Positions 32,988-42,353 of a stretch of 64,000 nucleotides of DNA are shown here, one piece after another. The notes under the pieces were generated by a model. It saw only the letters and a list, made by a program, of their open reading frames with translations, was not told the origin of the DNA and ran no database searches. The translations under genes were made by a program, and so were the position numbers. Position 1 is the first letter of the stretch; each line of letters starts with the position of its first letter. Source of the DNA: Candidatus Binatota bacterium (GTDB lineage Bacteria; Desulfobacterota; Binatia; UBA1149); assembly GCA_012960245.1 (NCBI GenBank), contig DUBO01000060.1, positions 62,001 through 126,000 of the forward strand. Reading direction: 5' to 3'.

Positions 32988-35260
32988 CTGCCCGCCTCTT
33001 TTTCGCCGAGCAGTTTTATGATGGCGTAGCAGGCGATAGCCGCCACTCCCAGTACTGTAATTTCACCCAGTGTGTCGAGGCCCCTGAAGTCGACCAGGAT
33101 AACATTGACCACGTTGTGACCGCCGGCAGCATCTACGCTCTTGTCGACAAAATATGAAGAGATTGGTTCCGTTACTCGTTGGGAACGCGAGGCTGCGAGC
33201 AACAATGCGGTTCCGAGTCCGGCCGCGACGGCAAGCAGCGCGTGCAGGGGGCGCGCTCGCCGGACACGATCTACCTGGTAGGGTGGCAGGAAAGCGAACA
33301 CGGCCAGGAACAAAGGCACGGAGATCGTCTCGACCATGATCTGGGTGAGGGCCAGATCGGGCGCAGCCGAAAGCGCAAACAAGAGTGCCAGTGAGAAACC
33401 GGACGCTCCCAGCGCAAGGATGGCCGCCAGTCGAGTACGCGCTTTGAGCGTGGCGAGCGCGGCCAGGATAGCCGTTGCACAGACAGCCAGGTCCCAGGGG
33501 CCAGCGTGACGGGAAGACCAGCCGTCCTGCATCACGAATCCCTGGCTGGCCGCGACCACGGCGACGCCGACGATAACCGTGAGCAGGATCACCGAACAGT
33601 AGCGCCAGAGAATTCCACTCATGTAGGAGGCCGTAAGGCGTCGGGCCTGGGTTTCGAGTTGCTCAAGGGCGTGATCGTACACGCGGTCGGCGAAAAGAGT
33701 GGGCGCGGGAGGTATTCGCTTTTGCCACCAGCCCCACCACAGGGCCAGGCCCATGGAAATAACGAAGACGCTAGTCCACAAGGAGGGACCAACGCCGTGC
33801 CAGACAGCAAAATGGCCCGTCACGGAGCTTCCGGTGGCGGCCAGGGTCGCCGCGGCGATCGGTTCTCCAACCAGCTGGTCGGGAAAAAAACCAAGACCAA
33901 TTGTCGCTGCGACCAGCAGGGCCGGCGGTAGCAACAGCGAAGGCGACGGGTCCTGGCCTCGTGGGCCTTCAGCCCTGCGCCCTGTCGCGAGGCCGGCCGC
34001 CAGCGCAAAGCAGTATGCAGCCGTCAGGACCGCACCCGTCACCGCCAGCAGGGCCGACAATGGGTGCCCGTCCAGCAGGTGATCGAGAAACAGCTCCTTG
34101 GACACGAAACCACCCATGGGTGGTACACCGGCCATCGATAGCGCCGCCAGGGCGATGAGCAGCCACGTGAAGGGCATGTTTCGCCGCAATGGCCCCATCA
34201 AGGACAGGTCCCTGGTGTGCAGCTCGTGTTCGAGTACGCCGACGAGAAGGAACAACGCTCCCTTGAAGCATGCGTGGTTGAGAAGGTGAAGTAGGCCGGC
34301 CGCCGTGGTGTCGGGCTCAGCCGGAGCGAGCAGCACCAGGATCAATCCGAGTTGGCTCACGGTCGAGAAGGCCAGCAATGCCTTGAGGTCTTTCTGCCTC
34401 AGCGCCAGCCAGCCGCACCAGGTCATCGTGAGCAGGCCGAACAGGGCCAGGGTAGGGGTCCATAGGGGCACGACACTCAGCAGTGGCCCGAGGCGGGCAA
34501 CCAGAAACAAGCCCGCCTTGACCATCGTGGCGGCGTGTAGAAAAGCACTGACCGGCGTCGGCGCTTCCATGGCCGAAGGCAGCCAGAGGTGGAAAGGCAA
34601 CTGGGCCGATTTCGTTACGACTCCGGCAATGATGAGGAGTACAGCCGGAGTGGCCCATGGGCTGGCTGCCAACAGAGCTCCGCGTTCAGCCAGAACTGCG
34701 ATTTCGAAACTGCCGCAGACGATGCCGACCATGACAAAGCCCAGCAGCATCGCGAGTCCGCCGCTGCCGGTTACCACCAGTGCCTTTAGTGCCCCGTATC
34801 GAGAGCGATCGCGGTGGTGCCAGAAGCCGATGAGCAGGAAGGACGAAAAACTCGTCATCTCCCAGAACACGAACAAGGCCATCAGGTTCGACGACAGCAC
34901 GACGCCGAGCATCGAACCCGTGAACAACATGAGAAAACTGAAGAAGCGGGGAAAATTCTCGTTACTGTCGAGGTAGCTGGTCGCGAAGGCCGCAACAAGG
35001 AAACCCACCCCGGTGATGAGCAGGGCAAAGAACAGTGCCAGCGGGTCTGCGTGCAGGGAAAAAGACAAGCCGAGGGGGCCAATCCAGGGGAGCGCGACGG
35101 TGGCCGGAGACACTCCCAGGGCTACCAAGACAAAACAGGCGAAAGCACCGGCGCAGGCAGCGGCAGTGAATAAGCCCGCACGGCGATCAGAACGCCGAAA
35201 CAGCAGTAGGACGGGGGAAACAACAAAGGGCAGGGCGGCTGCAAGAAAGACTGCTGGCAT
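32984..35260 (-). CDS. mnhA: Mrp antiporter subunit A (NuoL-like)
   Basis: A 758-residue membrane protein with about 20 helices. The N-terminal two-thirds is NuoL-like: LFVFWEMTSFSSFLLIG holds the functional Glu, KSAQLPFHLWLPSAMEAP the Lys-Pro helix, and HAATMVKAGLFLVARL the next charged helix. The C-terminal third carries the MrpA-specific domain (LALTQIMVETISVPLFL, VNVILVDFRGLDTLGE). It is the first antiporter gene, 27 bp after nadA, so nadA and the Mrp genes may share a transcript. Confidence 0.94.
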   Translation of the reverse strand: MPAVFLAAALPFVVSPVLLLFRRSDRRAGLFTAAACAGAFACFVLVALGVSPATVALPWIGPLGLSFSLHADPLALFFALLITGVGFLVAAFATSYLDSNENFPRFFSFLMLFTGSMLGVVLSSNLMALFVFWEMTSFSSFLLIGFWHHRDRSRYGALKALVVTGSGGLAMLLGFVMVGIVCGSFEIAVLAERGALLAASPWATPAVLLIIAGVVTKSAQLPFHLWLPSAMEAPTPVSAFLHAATMVKAGLFLVARLGPLLSVVPLWTPTLALFGLLTMTWCGWLALRQKDLKALLAFSTVSQLGLILVLLAPAEPDTTAAGLLHLLNHACFKGALFLLVGVLEHELHTRDLSLMGPLRRNMPFTWLLIALAALSMAGVPPMGGFVSKELFLDHLLDGHPLSALLAVTGAVLTAAYCFALAAGLATGRRAEGPRGQDPSPSLLLPPALLVAATIGLGFFPDQLVGEPIAAATLAATGSSVTGHFAVWHGVGPSLWTSVFVISMGLALWWGWWQKRIPPAPTLFADRVYDHALEQLETQARRLTASYMSGILWRYCSVILLTVIVGVAVVAASQGFVMQDGWSSRHAGPWDLAVCATAILAALATLKARTRLAAILALGASGFSLALLFALSAAPDLALTQIMVETISVPLFLAVFAFLPPYQVDRVRRARPLHALLAVAAGLGTALLLAASRSQRVTEPISSYFVDKSVDAAGGHNVVNVILVDFRGLDTLGEITVLGVAAIACYAIIKLLGEKEAGR

Positions 35261-35287
35261 CTTGGATATCGGTTTGAGCTGACAGTC

Positions 35288-36298
35288 TCAGCCCAGCTCG
35301 AACATCCTTTCGACAGACGAGCGAGCCGCGTCGCAGAGTTCGGCGGTCAGTTTGATCTCGTCTCGGCCTTCCACGAGCGCATCCCGAGTTCCTTCCAGTG
35401 TGATCATCTTCATGTACTTGCACAACTGGCAGGATTTAAAGAAGCGCTTGTCCGGAATTTCGAGCAGGAGCCGATCAGAAAGGCCGCACTCAGTGACTAC
35501 GAGAAATTCCTTGGCGTCGTCTTCCCGGGCGAATTTCATCATGCCGCTGGTACTCAAAACCGCGTCGGCTATGTCGAGCACGTCCTCGCGGCACTCGGGG
35601 TGGGCGAGGACGCGAATTTCCGGCCGCACACGACGGACTTCTTCGATCTGCTCGGGGTTGATCTGGTGGTGAACATAGCAGTTTCCTTCCCAGGCGATGA
35701 TGTTCTTGCTGGTATGACGGGCAACATAGGCGGCAAGGTTTTCGTCCGGTACAAAAAGGATATTGTTGCTGTCAACCGACTCCACGACCTTGATCGCATT
35801 TGATGATGTGCAGCACACGTCGGTCACGGCCTTTACCTCTGCCGTTGTGTTCACGTAAGAGATCACCACGAGGTCGGGGTACTGCTGGCGCAACTCGTCG
35901 CGCATCTCCACGAGACTTTCCGCGGTGACGCTCTCCGCGAGCGAGCATCCAGCATTGGAGTCGGGGATGAGGATGCGTTTTTCGGGCGAAAGTATCTTGG
36001 CTGTTTCGGCCATGAAGTGTACACCGCAGAAAACAATCGTCCCCTGTTCAACTTGGGCTCCGCGCTTTGCCAGCTCGAGTGAATCACCGACAAAATCGGC
36101 TACTTCGAAAATTTCGGGCCGCTGGTAGTTGTGGGCGAGGATTACCGCGTCGTTTTCGCGCTTGAGCTCGGTTATTTCTTCAACCAGGCGTTGGATATCG
36201 TCGCAGCGTTCACGCGAGTAAAGATCCGGCTGATCGAGCACAGTGAATTGCTCGAACAACGCGCTGCTGTCCTTGGCGGTTCCTGTTTCGGCTTGCAT
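35288..36298 (-). CDS. nadA: Quinolinate synthase A
   Basis: About 336 residues from ATG 36298. A further upstream ATG at 36433 would add a low-complexity Pro-rich tail and overlap the divergent small gene, so it is rejected. VILAHNYQRPEI, VFCGVHFMAETAKIL, VTDVCCTSSNA, LAHPECREDV and VVTECGLSDRL contain the three cysteines that bind the 4Fe-4S cluster. The enzyme condenses iminoaspartate with dihydroxyacetone phosphate, the entry to NAD synthesis. nadB and nadC are not in the window. Confidence 0.93.
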   Translation of the reverse strand: MQAETGTAKDSSALFEQFTVLDQPDLYSRERCDDIQRLVEEITELKRENDAVILAHNYQRPEIFEVADFVGDSLELAKRGAQVEQGTIVFCGVHFMAETAKILSPEKRILIPDSNAGCSLAESVTAESLVEMRDELRQQYPDLVVISYVNTTAEVKAVTDVCCTSSNAIKVVESVDSNNILFVPDENLAAYVARHTSKNIIAWEGNCYVHHQINPEQIEEVRRVRPEIRVLAHPECREDVLDIADAVLSTSGMMKFAREDDAKEFLVVTECGLSDRLLLEIPDKRFFKSCQLCKYMKMITLEGTRDALVEGRDEIKLTAELCDAARSSVERMFELG

Positions 36299-36410
36299 CC
36301 TGGGCCCCGCTGGCACCGTAAGGGCGCAAGCGGGATAATGCTGCGCCGGGGGTGGCGTCGGGTCAAGCTGCAGCAACCCACCAGGTTTCACCGCGACAGG
36401 GGGACGTAAG

Positions 36411-36647
36411 TTGAGTGACGAGGCAATCTCCATGCTGGAAAAAATGATCGGGCAACAGGAAGCGCGGGTGCTTGATATGGCGCGCAGGTTGAAGCCGGGC
36501 CTTACGGCCGACGATCTGAAAAACCCCCACGACTTTCCCGAGCTGGCCCTCGACGCTCGCTTTGCGTTTGAGGACGGGCAGACGGCCGGACTCAGGGCTG
36601 CCCAGGCCGCGATAAGGGCGATGCAGGCCGATCAACGCAACCGCTGA
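36411..36647 (+). CDS. Small helical protein of unknown function
   Basis: A 78-residue protein starting at TTG 36411 with GGGGGACG 7 bases before it. It is rich in Ala, Met and charged residues, with LEKMIGQQEARVLDMARRL and DARFAFEDGQTAGLRAAQ as probable helices around an LTADDLKNPHDFP turn. It has no Cys, signal or membrane segment. I do not recognise the family. It is divergent from nadA and its last 16 bases overlap the converging queG gene. A good ribosome site and codon composition support it as real. Confidence 0.62.
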   Translation: MSDEAISMLEKMIGQQEARVLDMARRLKPGLTADDLKNPHDFPELALDARFAFEDGQTAGLRAAQAAIRAMQADQRNR

Positions 36648-37768
36648 GACGTTGCTGCCCGGCAGGCAGTTCTCGCGAGTTCTATTTCGGTTTGTACCGG
36701 AGGGGCCTGCGTTTTTGCTGATCGGTTGAGCGCCGCGAGGGCCTCGTTGCCGTGCAGCCGTCCCAGGGCCCATGCTGAATGGGCCCTGACGAGCTCGTCG
36801 CGGTCGCTGGCCAGGGCTTCGGCCAATGGACCAACAGCAGACTGGTTGTCGCTGTTACCCAGGGCCACAGCGGCATTACGGGCCAGGCCCCTCCGTTTGG
36901 CGCGGAGGACGGCACTGCCGCGATAACGGTCGCGGAAGTCGTCTTCGCTGAGCTTCAGTATTTCGATCAGCGATGGATATAGAAATTCACCCAGTGAGTC
37001 TTCGGCCCTCAGCGCGGGGCCCCAGGGGCAGGCCAGTTGGCAGAGGTCACAGCCAAAAATCCAGTTATCCACCAGCGGACGCAGGCGCAGCGGCCATGGC
37101 CCTCGGAGTTCAATGGTCAGATAAGAGATGCAGGTGTCCGCCTGGATCGTCGGCCCGTCGTCGAGGGCTCCCGTTGGGCACGAGGGCAGGCAGGCTCGAC
37201 AGCTTCCACAGTGATCCTCTTCAAAAGGCGGGTCGGGTTCTATCAAGGCAGTGGTAATTATGACGCCTAGCATGACCCAGGAACCCGCGTCCCGGGTGAG
37301 GATGTTGGTGTTGTGTCCGAACCAGCCGAGGCCGGCGCGGCGCGCGAAATCTTTTTCCAGCAAGGGCCCCGCGTCTACCTGCCAACGAAGCTCACCGGGA
37401 GCCAGGCGTTGTAGTTGCTCTGTAAACGACTCTAGTTTGCGACCCATCGCATGATGGTAGTCCTCACCGGCCGCGTAGGAGGCGATACGTCCCTTCAAAG
37501 AGGATCGCCAGTCGAAGGGGGGCGGCGGCGGCGCTGCGCAGGGCAACGCGAGCACGATGACGCTGGCGGCGTCTGCCAACAGCGCTCCGGGGTCTACTCG
37601 TAGGTCCTGGTCGCGTTCGAGGTAGTCCATGAACCCATGCCGATCGGCGCTGGTCCACTTCTCAAGCAGCGAAATCGCCGGCAGGGGCAGCGCGTTGCTG
37701 AACCCACAGGCGCTGAAACCGCTTTCGACGGCCGCGCAGCGTACTTTTTCTTTCAAATCAGGGGGCAC
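36632..37768 (-). CDS. queG: Epoxyqueuosine reductase
   Basis: A 378-residue cobalamin and Fe-S enzyme. DHCGSCRACLPSCPTGAL and CDLCQLACPWG supply the eight cysteines of two 4Fe-4S clusters. The N-terminal half (GFMDYLERDQDLRVDP, VIVLALPC) is the cobalamin-binding QueG domain. The C-terminal 80 residues form HEAT-like helices. It reduces epoxyqueuosine to queuosine in tRNA and so completes the pathway begun by queA and tgt at about 21-23 kb. It is divergent from the IscA-type gene. Confidence 0.94.
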   Translation of the reverse strand: MPPDLKEKVRCAAVESGFSACGFSNALPLPAISLLEKWTSADRHGFMDYLERDQDLRVDPGALLADAASVIVLALPCAAPPPPPFDWRSSLKGRIASYAAGEDYHHAMGRKLESFTEQLQRLAPGELRWQVDAGPLLEKDFARRAGLGWFGHNTNILTRDAGSWVMLGVIITTALIEPDPPFEEDHCGSCRACLPSCPTGALDDGPTIQADTCISYLTIELRGPWPLRLRPLVDNWIFGCDLCQLACPWGPALRAEDSLGEFLYPSLIEILKLSEDDFRDRYRGSAVLRAKRRGLARNAAVALGNSDNQSAVGPLAEALASDRDELVRAHSAWALGRLHGNEALAALNRSAKTQAPPVQTEIELARTACRAATSQRLR

Positions 37769-37803
37769 TTTGACAGGGCTTGAAACAGGCTTACAATTAC
37801 AGC

Positions 37804-38142
37804 ATGTCGGACAACTTCGTAACTCTCAGCGAGGCAGCGGCCAGCCACATCAAAAAAAGCATGGCCGGGAAGGCCAGCTCTGTCAGCGGCCTGCGCCTGG
37901 GTGTAACTAATGGTGGCTGCTCGGGCTACGAATACAGTTTGGCCTTTGTGGCGGGGCCCGGGGAGGGCGACGTGGAGATGCGCAGTCAAGGTGTAGCTAT
38001 TTACGTTCAGGCCGACGCTGTCGATCTCCTGCAGGGCTTGGAGCTCGACTGGGTCGACGGTCTTCACGGCGCCGGCTTGAAATTCCTCAATCCTGGAGCC
38101 ACGGCGACCTGCGGCTGCGGCACGTCGTTCTCTGTTTCCTGA
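37804..38142 (+). CDS. HesB/IscA/ErpA-type Fe-S assembly protein
   Basis: A 112-residue A-type carrier. TNGGCSGYEYSL has the first conserved Cys and TCGCGTSF the C-terminal CxC pair (Cys-Gly-Cys-Gly). Together these three cysteines hold or transfer Fe-S clusters. ATG 37804 is chosen; the in-frame upstream extension is not conserved. It is the partner most likely to supply clusters for the neighbouring QueG, but such carriers serve many targets. The next gene begins within two bases of its stop. Confidence 0.9.
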   Translation: MSDNFVTLSEAAASHIKKSMAGKASSVSGLRLGVTNGGCSGYEYSLAFVAGPGEGDVEMRSQGVAIYVQADAVDLLQGLELDWVDGLHGAGLKFLNPGATATCGCGTSFSVS

Positions 38143-38143
38143 G

Positions 38144-39226
38144 CTGGGGAACTCGACTGACAGAACAAGGCCTTTCCGCATAGCGGTCTACCTTTCAGGC
38201 CATGGCTATGGCCACACCGTCCGCAGTGGACAGATTCTTGAGCGCCTCTCGGAGTTGATTCCGGTTGAACTCGAGGTGGTAACGGCTGCACCACGACAAC
38301 TCTGGCCGAAAGCCCTCGGGCCGGTCAGCAACTGGAGCAGTGAACCCTGCGACGTGGGCGTACTGCAGGCCAGCGAAATGCAGGTCGACCGGCCATCGAC
38401 CATCGCGGCTCTGGCCGAATGGTACCGAGACTACCGGGACAAGGTGTCTGCCGAAGCCGACCGTCTTGGAGAAACCGTCGATCTTGTATACGGCGATGTC
38501 CCGCCGCTGGCATTTTCTGCAGCCGCACTCGCTGCTTTGCCGTCGGTGGCGGTGGCCAATTTTTCATGGGATTGGATTTACCGGGAGATGGACCTCGACA
38601 TCTACGCAGAGATCGCCGCTGAGGCTTATTCCCACTGCAAGCTTCTGCTGGAGCTAGAACCCGCCGCGCCCATGCGGGCCTTTTCGGTGAAACAGAAACC
38701 CGGCCTGCTCGGCTGTCGAAGCAAGCTCGACAGGGCGGGCCTCGCCTCGATACTCGGCGTTGACGAGCACTGCACGCTGGTGCTGGTGAGCCTGAGGGAC
38801 GGAATTGAAAACAAGGTAGGTTTACCGCCGGTCAGAGACGGCGTGGTCTATCTTGCCGGCTATCAACTGGTCGAACGCGAGGACTTCTCGTTGATTCCCC
38901 CGTCGCTGTCACACCGGGATGTGATTTCTGCTTGTGACGTGGTGGTCACTAAGCCGGGTTACGGCATTATCGGAGACTGCTTCGCCAACTCGACTCGCAT
39001 GCTTTACGCGGTTCCGAACGGATTTCCTGAACACCGTGTTCTATCTGAGTGGCTGCAGGCTCGCCCGGGTAGCCTCGAGATAGATCCGGTTTTTCTTGCC
39101 GAGGGCGCCTGGGCCGATCAGTTGCAGCAGTTGTTGAATCAGCCCGCTCCCGCGATCTTGCGAGCCGATGCCGATCGGAACGCTGCGCTGGCTATAAAAG
39201 CGTTGCTGGAGACGGGCAGGGCGTGA
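38144..39226 (+). CDS. Glycosyltransferase-like protein with a non-canonical start
   Basis: About 360 residues. The N-terminal RIAVYLSGHGYGHTVR is the GHGxGH donor-binding motif of GT28-like/L-arabinokinase N-terminal-domain glycosyltransferases. DVVVTKPGYGIIGDCF and AVPNGFPEHRVL near residues 265-305 are the C-terminal nucleotide-sugar half. The frame is open back to a TGA at 38078-38080, yet contains no ATG, GTG or TTG before TTG 38255, which lies after the motif. CTG 38144, just past the IscA-type stop, or CTG 38132 is therefore the likeliest start. A sequence error is possible. The sugar donor is unknown. Confidence 0.65.
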   Translation: MGNSTDRTRPFRIAVYLSGHGYGHTVRSGQILERLSELIPVELEVVTAAPRQLWPKALGPVSNWSSEPCDVGVLQASEMQVDRPSTIAALAEWYRDYRDKVSAEADRLGETVDLVYGDVPPLAFSAAALAALPSVAVANFSWDWIYREMDLDIYAEIAAEAYSHCKLLLELEPAAPMRAFSVKQKPGLLGCRSKLDRAGLASILGVDEHCTLVLVSLRDGIENKVGLPPVRDGVVYLAGYQLVEREDFSLIPPSLSHRDVISACDVVVTKPGYGIIGDCFANSTRMLYAVPNGFPEHRVLSEWLQARPGSLEIDPVFLAEGAWADQLQQLLNQPAPAILRADADRNAALAIKALLETGRA

Positions 39227-39250
39227 CCCCTGGGGGCCCTCCGGCCGCGA

Positions 39251-41749
39251 TCAGTTGTTCCAGGGGTAGGGGTTGGGCTCGGGCTGCAGGCCGGTGCCGC
39301 TACTGACCGGCAGACGGTCGGGAAGGGTAAGCGCCAGCACCTCGGTCAGGCTTCCAACGTAGGAAAACCTCAGGTCACTGCGCAGCTCAGGCTCGATCTC
39401 CAGCACATCTACCCTGTTGCGCTCAGGCACCATGAGGGACGTTATTCCCACCCTGCGCGCGGCAAGTACTTTTTCTTTGATTCCTCCGACCGGCAGCACC
39501 GCTCCACGCAAGGTGATTTCACCGGTCATTGCCAGCCCGCTGGGCAGGGGCCGGTCAAGCATCGCAGAGGCCATCGCCGAAAGAATCGTCACACCAGCGG
39601 ACGGGCCGTCCTTTGGTATCGCTCCGGAGGGCACGTGCAGGTGGAGGTCGGTGTGTTCGAAGAAGTCAGGCTCGAGGCCGAGCACCGCCGCATTGGCCCT
39701 GAGAAAACTGAGCGCGGCTTGAGCAGACTCTTTCATCACGTCGCCGAGCTGTCCGGTCAGTAGCAGGCCCTTTTTGCCGGCCATGCGGCTGACTTCGACA
39801 AAGAGTATCTCGCCACCATTGGGCGTCCACGCCAATCCAGTTGCTACCCCCGGGGGTTGTAACTCACCAGCATCCTCTTTCGAAAAACGCGGCGGGCCGA
39901 GATGGCGGGTGACAGCATCTCGATCAACAGCAAAGTCGTTTTTGTCACAATTACCGCCGTTACCGCCGTTGCGGTTCTCGCTCACGGTGCGCGCAATTTT
40001 GCGACACACGGAGCCGATCTCCCTGTCGAGATTCCTCAGGCCGGCCTCATTGGTGTAGTCGCGTACGAGTGCAAGCAATGCTTCCTCTTTGAACTCAACG
40101 TTCATGTCCGCCAGGCCGTTTTCTTCTATCTGACGCGGCAGCAGGTGCCGCCTGCCGATCTGCATTTTCTCTTCCTCGCTGTAGCCAGGAAGTTCGAGTA
40201 CTTCCATTCGGTCGCGCAGCGCCGGGGGAATGGGGTCGAGGTAGTTAGCGGTAGTGAGAAACAAGACCCGCGAGAGGTCTACCGGTACGTCGAGATAGTG
40301 ATCGCGAAAGGTCGAGTTCTGTTCGGGGTCGAGTACTTCGAGCAGGGCCGAGGAGGGGTCTCCCCGCATGTCGCTGCCGAGCTTGTCTACCTCGTCGAGC
40401 ATGAACACTGGGTTCATCGACCCGGCCAGTTTGAGGGCTTGCAGTATGCGGCCCGGCATGGAGCCCACGTAAGTACGGCGGTGGCCCCGGATTTCGGCTT
40501 CATCGCGCACCCCGCCCAGCGAAATACGCTGAAACTTTCTGCCCATGGCCCGCGCAACCGAGCGGCCGAGCGAGGTTTTGCCAACCCCGGGCGGGCCCAC
40601 GAGGCATAGTATCGGTCCTCTCGAGTCGCTGCGCAGTTGCCTCACTGCGAGGAATTCGAGAATTCGATCCTTGACCTTATCGAGCCCGAAATGGTCATGA
40701 TCAAGTACTTCGGCGGCGTGAACCGTGTCGAGATTGTCAGTCGTGGTCTTGGACCACGGGATATCGGCGAGCCACTCAACGTAGCTTCTTACCACCGTGT
40801 GTTCGGCTGATTCGGGAGGGATTATCGCCAGCCGTTCCAGCTCGTTGTCCGCTATTTTGCGTACGTCGTCGGGTGGAGCCGACTCGTCCAGGCGCTCGGC
40901 GATGGCGGCAGTCTCACCGCCCTTGCCGTCTGCGTCGCCCAGCTCTTTCTGTATGGCCTTGAGTTGCTGGCGAAGGTAGAACTCTTTCTGGTTGCGGTGC
41001 ATCTCGGACTGCACCTGTCCTTGTATGTGCTGGCCGAGTTCGAGAAGCTCTACCTCTCGGTCGAGGATCGCCAGCAGGCGTTTGAGCCGCACCCCGACTT
41101 CCAGCGTTTCCAGCAGTGCTTGCTTCTCTTCGAGCGGCAGGTTGACGTTGGCGGCCACGAGGTCAGCAACTTTCCCGGCCGAGCGTACGTTGATGGCGAC
41201 CACCTGTAGCTCGTCAGCGAGGTAAGGGGTCAACTCCACCAGCCGCGAGAAGGCTTCGACCACGCGGGCCCGGGTTGCGTTAGTTTCCTGGTCGCTGTCG
41301 TCGAGATCGTCGAGCAGTTCAACCTTCGCCTTGAGATACGGCTGGTCCTGGGTCGTCTCGCCGAGGTGAACCCGGCGTAGCCCCTGCACGAGTATGCGGA
41401 TGCTGCCGTCCGGGTACTTGAGCATCTTGAGTATGCGCGCAGCGCAGCCCCTGGGGTAAAGGTCTTCGGCCCGCGATTCTTCTGTCTCTGCAACGCGCTG
41501 GGCATGCAGCGAGAGTACTCGGTCGCCGAGCAGGGTTTCCTCGATCAGGGCAAGCGAGGACTCGCGTGAAATCAGAAGTGGGAGAATCGCAGAGGGGAAC
41601 ACCGAGATGCCGCGCAGGGGCAGGACAGGTAGAATCGAGCCAATCTCGACTTCTTCAACCTCTTCTTCAAAGCCAAACCAGTGAGCCGAGCCTTCTGCTC
41701 CCGGGGTACGGTTAAGCGCATCGTCAGGATTTGTTCCGTCGTCTTCCAT
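39251..41749 (-). CDS. lon: ATP-dependent protease Lon
   Basis: An 832-residue protein from ATG 41749, preceded by GAGG. An upstream in-frame ATG at 41923 would add 58 unlikely residues. Domains: an N-terminal substrate domain (ILPVLPLRGISVFPSAILP), a coiled linker, AAA+ with Walker A GPPGVGKTSLG and Walker B PVFMLDEVDKLG, and a C-terminal Ser/Lys protease with GPSAGVTIL (Ser) and GGIKEKVLAARR (Lys). It degrades misfolded and regulatory proteins. Transcription diverges from the DUF4149 gene; no heat-shock promoter was recognised with confidence. Confidence 0.96.
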   Translation of the reverse strand: MEDDGTNPDDALNRTPGAEGSAHWFGFEEEVEEVEIGSILPVLPLRGISVFPSAILPLLISRESSLALIEETLLGDRVLSLHAQRVAETEESRAEDLYPRGCAARILKMLKYPDGSIRILVQGLRRVHLGETTQDQPYLKAKVELLDDLDDSDQETNATRARVVEAFSRLVELTPYLADELQVVAINVRSAGKVADLVAANVNLPLEEKQALLETLEVGVRLKRLLAILDREVELLELGQHIQGQVQSEMHRNQKEFYLRQQLKAIQKELGDADGKGGETAAIAERLDESAPPDDVRKIADNELERLAIIPPESAEHTVVRSYVEWLADIPWSKTTTDNLDTVHAAEVLDHDHFGLDKVKDRILEFLAVRQLRSDSRGPILCLVGPPGVGKTSLGRSVARAMGRKFQRISLGGVRDEAEIRGHRRTYVGSMPGRILQALKLAGSMNPVFMLDEVDKLGSDMRGDPSSALLEVLDPEQNSTFRDHYLDVPVDLSRVLFLTTANYLDPIPPALRDRMEVLELPGYSEEEKMQIGRRHLLPRQIEENGLADMNVEFKEEALLALVRDYTNEAGLRNLDREIGSVCRKIARTVSENRNGGNGGNCDKNDFAVDRDAVTRHLGPPRFSKEDAGELQPPGVATGLAWTPNGGEILFVEVSRMAGKKGLLLTGQLGDVMKESAQAALSFLRANAAVLGLEPDFFEHTDLHLHVPSGAIPKDGPSAGVTILSAMASAMLDRPLPSGLAMTGEITLRGAVLPVGGIKEKVLAARRVGITSLMVPERNRVDVLEIEPELRSDLRFSYVGSLTEVLALTLPDRLPVSSGTGLQPEPNPYPWNN

Positions 41750-41897
41750 CACCACCTCACAACCACCAAATAACGATGATACACCCCAGGGGCATCGACT
41801 ACACATCTTCGGTGTGCAAATGTCGGCTGCGTTAACGCTGGGGTGGCGAGCGGGCGGCCGCGCTTCTCCGAGATCAACGCGCAAGCCAGGGTGCAGG

Positions 41898-42353
41898 ATG
41901 AAACAGGCAAGACTCGATAGCACGGCAATGGCCCTGTTCCGCGGGGGACTGGTGCTCTGGGTGGGCGGCGCGTGGTTGTTTTCAGCGGTAGTGCTTCCGA
42001 GCCTGTTTGCAGGGCTGGAACGTTCTATGGCCGGGGACGTTGCTGCGCTGGTTTTCCCTGCTTACTACCGCCTCGGGCTGGGATCGGGCGTGGCTGCTTT
42101 GCTGGGAGCCGGGTGGATGGCACGCGGCGATCGGTCCTGGGCGATTGTCGTTGTCGTGTTGATGATAATGTTGGCTTGCCAGGGCTGGGCCCTGTTCGTG
42201 TTGCAACCGCACATGGCTGAACTCAGGGGACTGGAGTCCGCTCGCGCGGAGTTCATGAAGCTGCACGGTTGGTCGATGGCGCTCAACACAGTTGTTCTTC
42301 TCTCTGGCAGCGGGCTGGTCCTTTTCGGAGGACGATTTTTTGGCCGCCGCTGA
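41898..42353 (+). CDS. DUF4149 (TMEM205-like) membrane protein
   Basis: A 151-residue protein with four hydrophobic helices: VLWVGGAWLFSAVVLPSLF, YRLGLGSGVAALLGAGW, IVVVVLMIMLACQGWALFV and ALNTVVLLSGSGLVLF. QPHMAELR and KLHGWSMALNT are conserved loop motifs of DUF4149. ATG 41898 has a modest GCAGGA before it. The function of the family is unknown. Its 3' end overlaps the next gene by 14 bases, so the two are coupled. Confidence 0.82.
   Translation: MKQARLDSTAMALFRGGLVLWVGGAWLFSAVVLPSLFAGLERSMAGDVAALVFPAYYRLGLGSGVAALLGAGWMARGDRSWAIVVVVLMIMLACQGWALFVLQPHMAELRGLESARAEFMKLHGWSMALNTVVLLSGSGLVLFGGRFFGRR

Noticed and set aside
41750-41897. A heat-shock (sigma-32) promoter for lon
   Set aside because: Reading the minus strand gives no convincing CTTGAA and CCCCATNT pair at the right spacing; CCCCTGGGG is present but alone is not enough.
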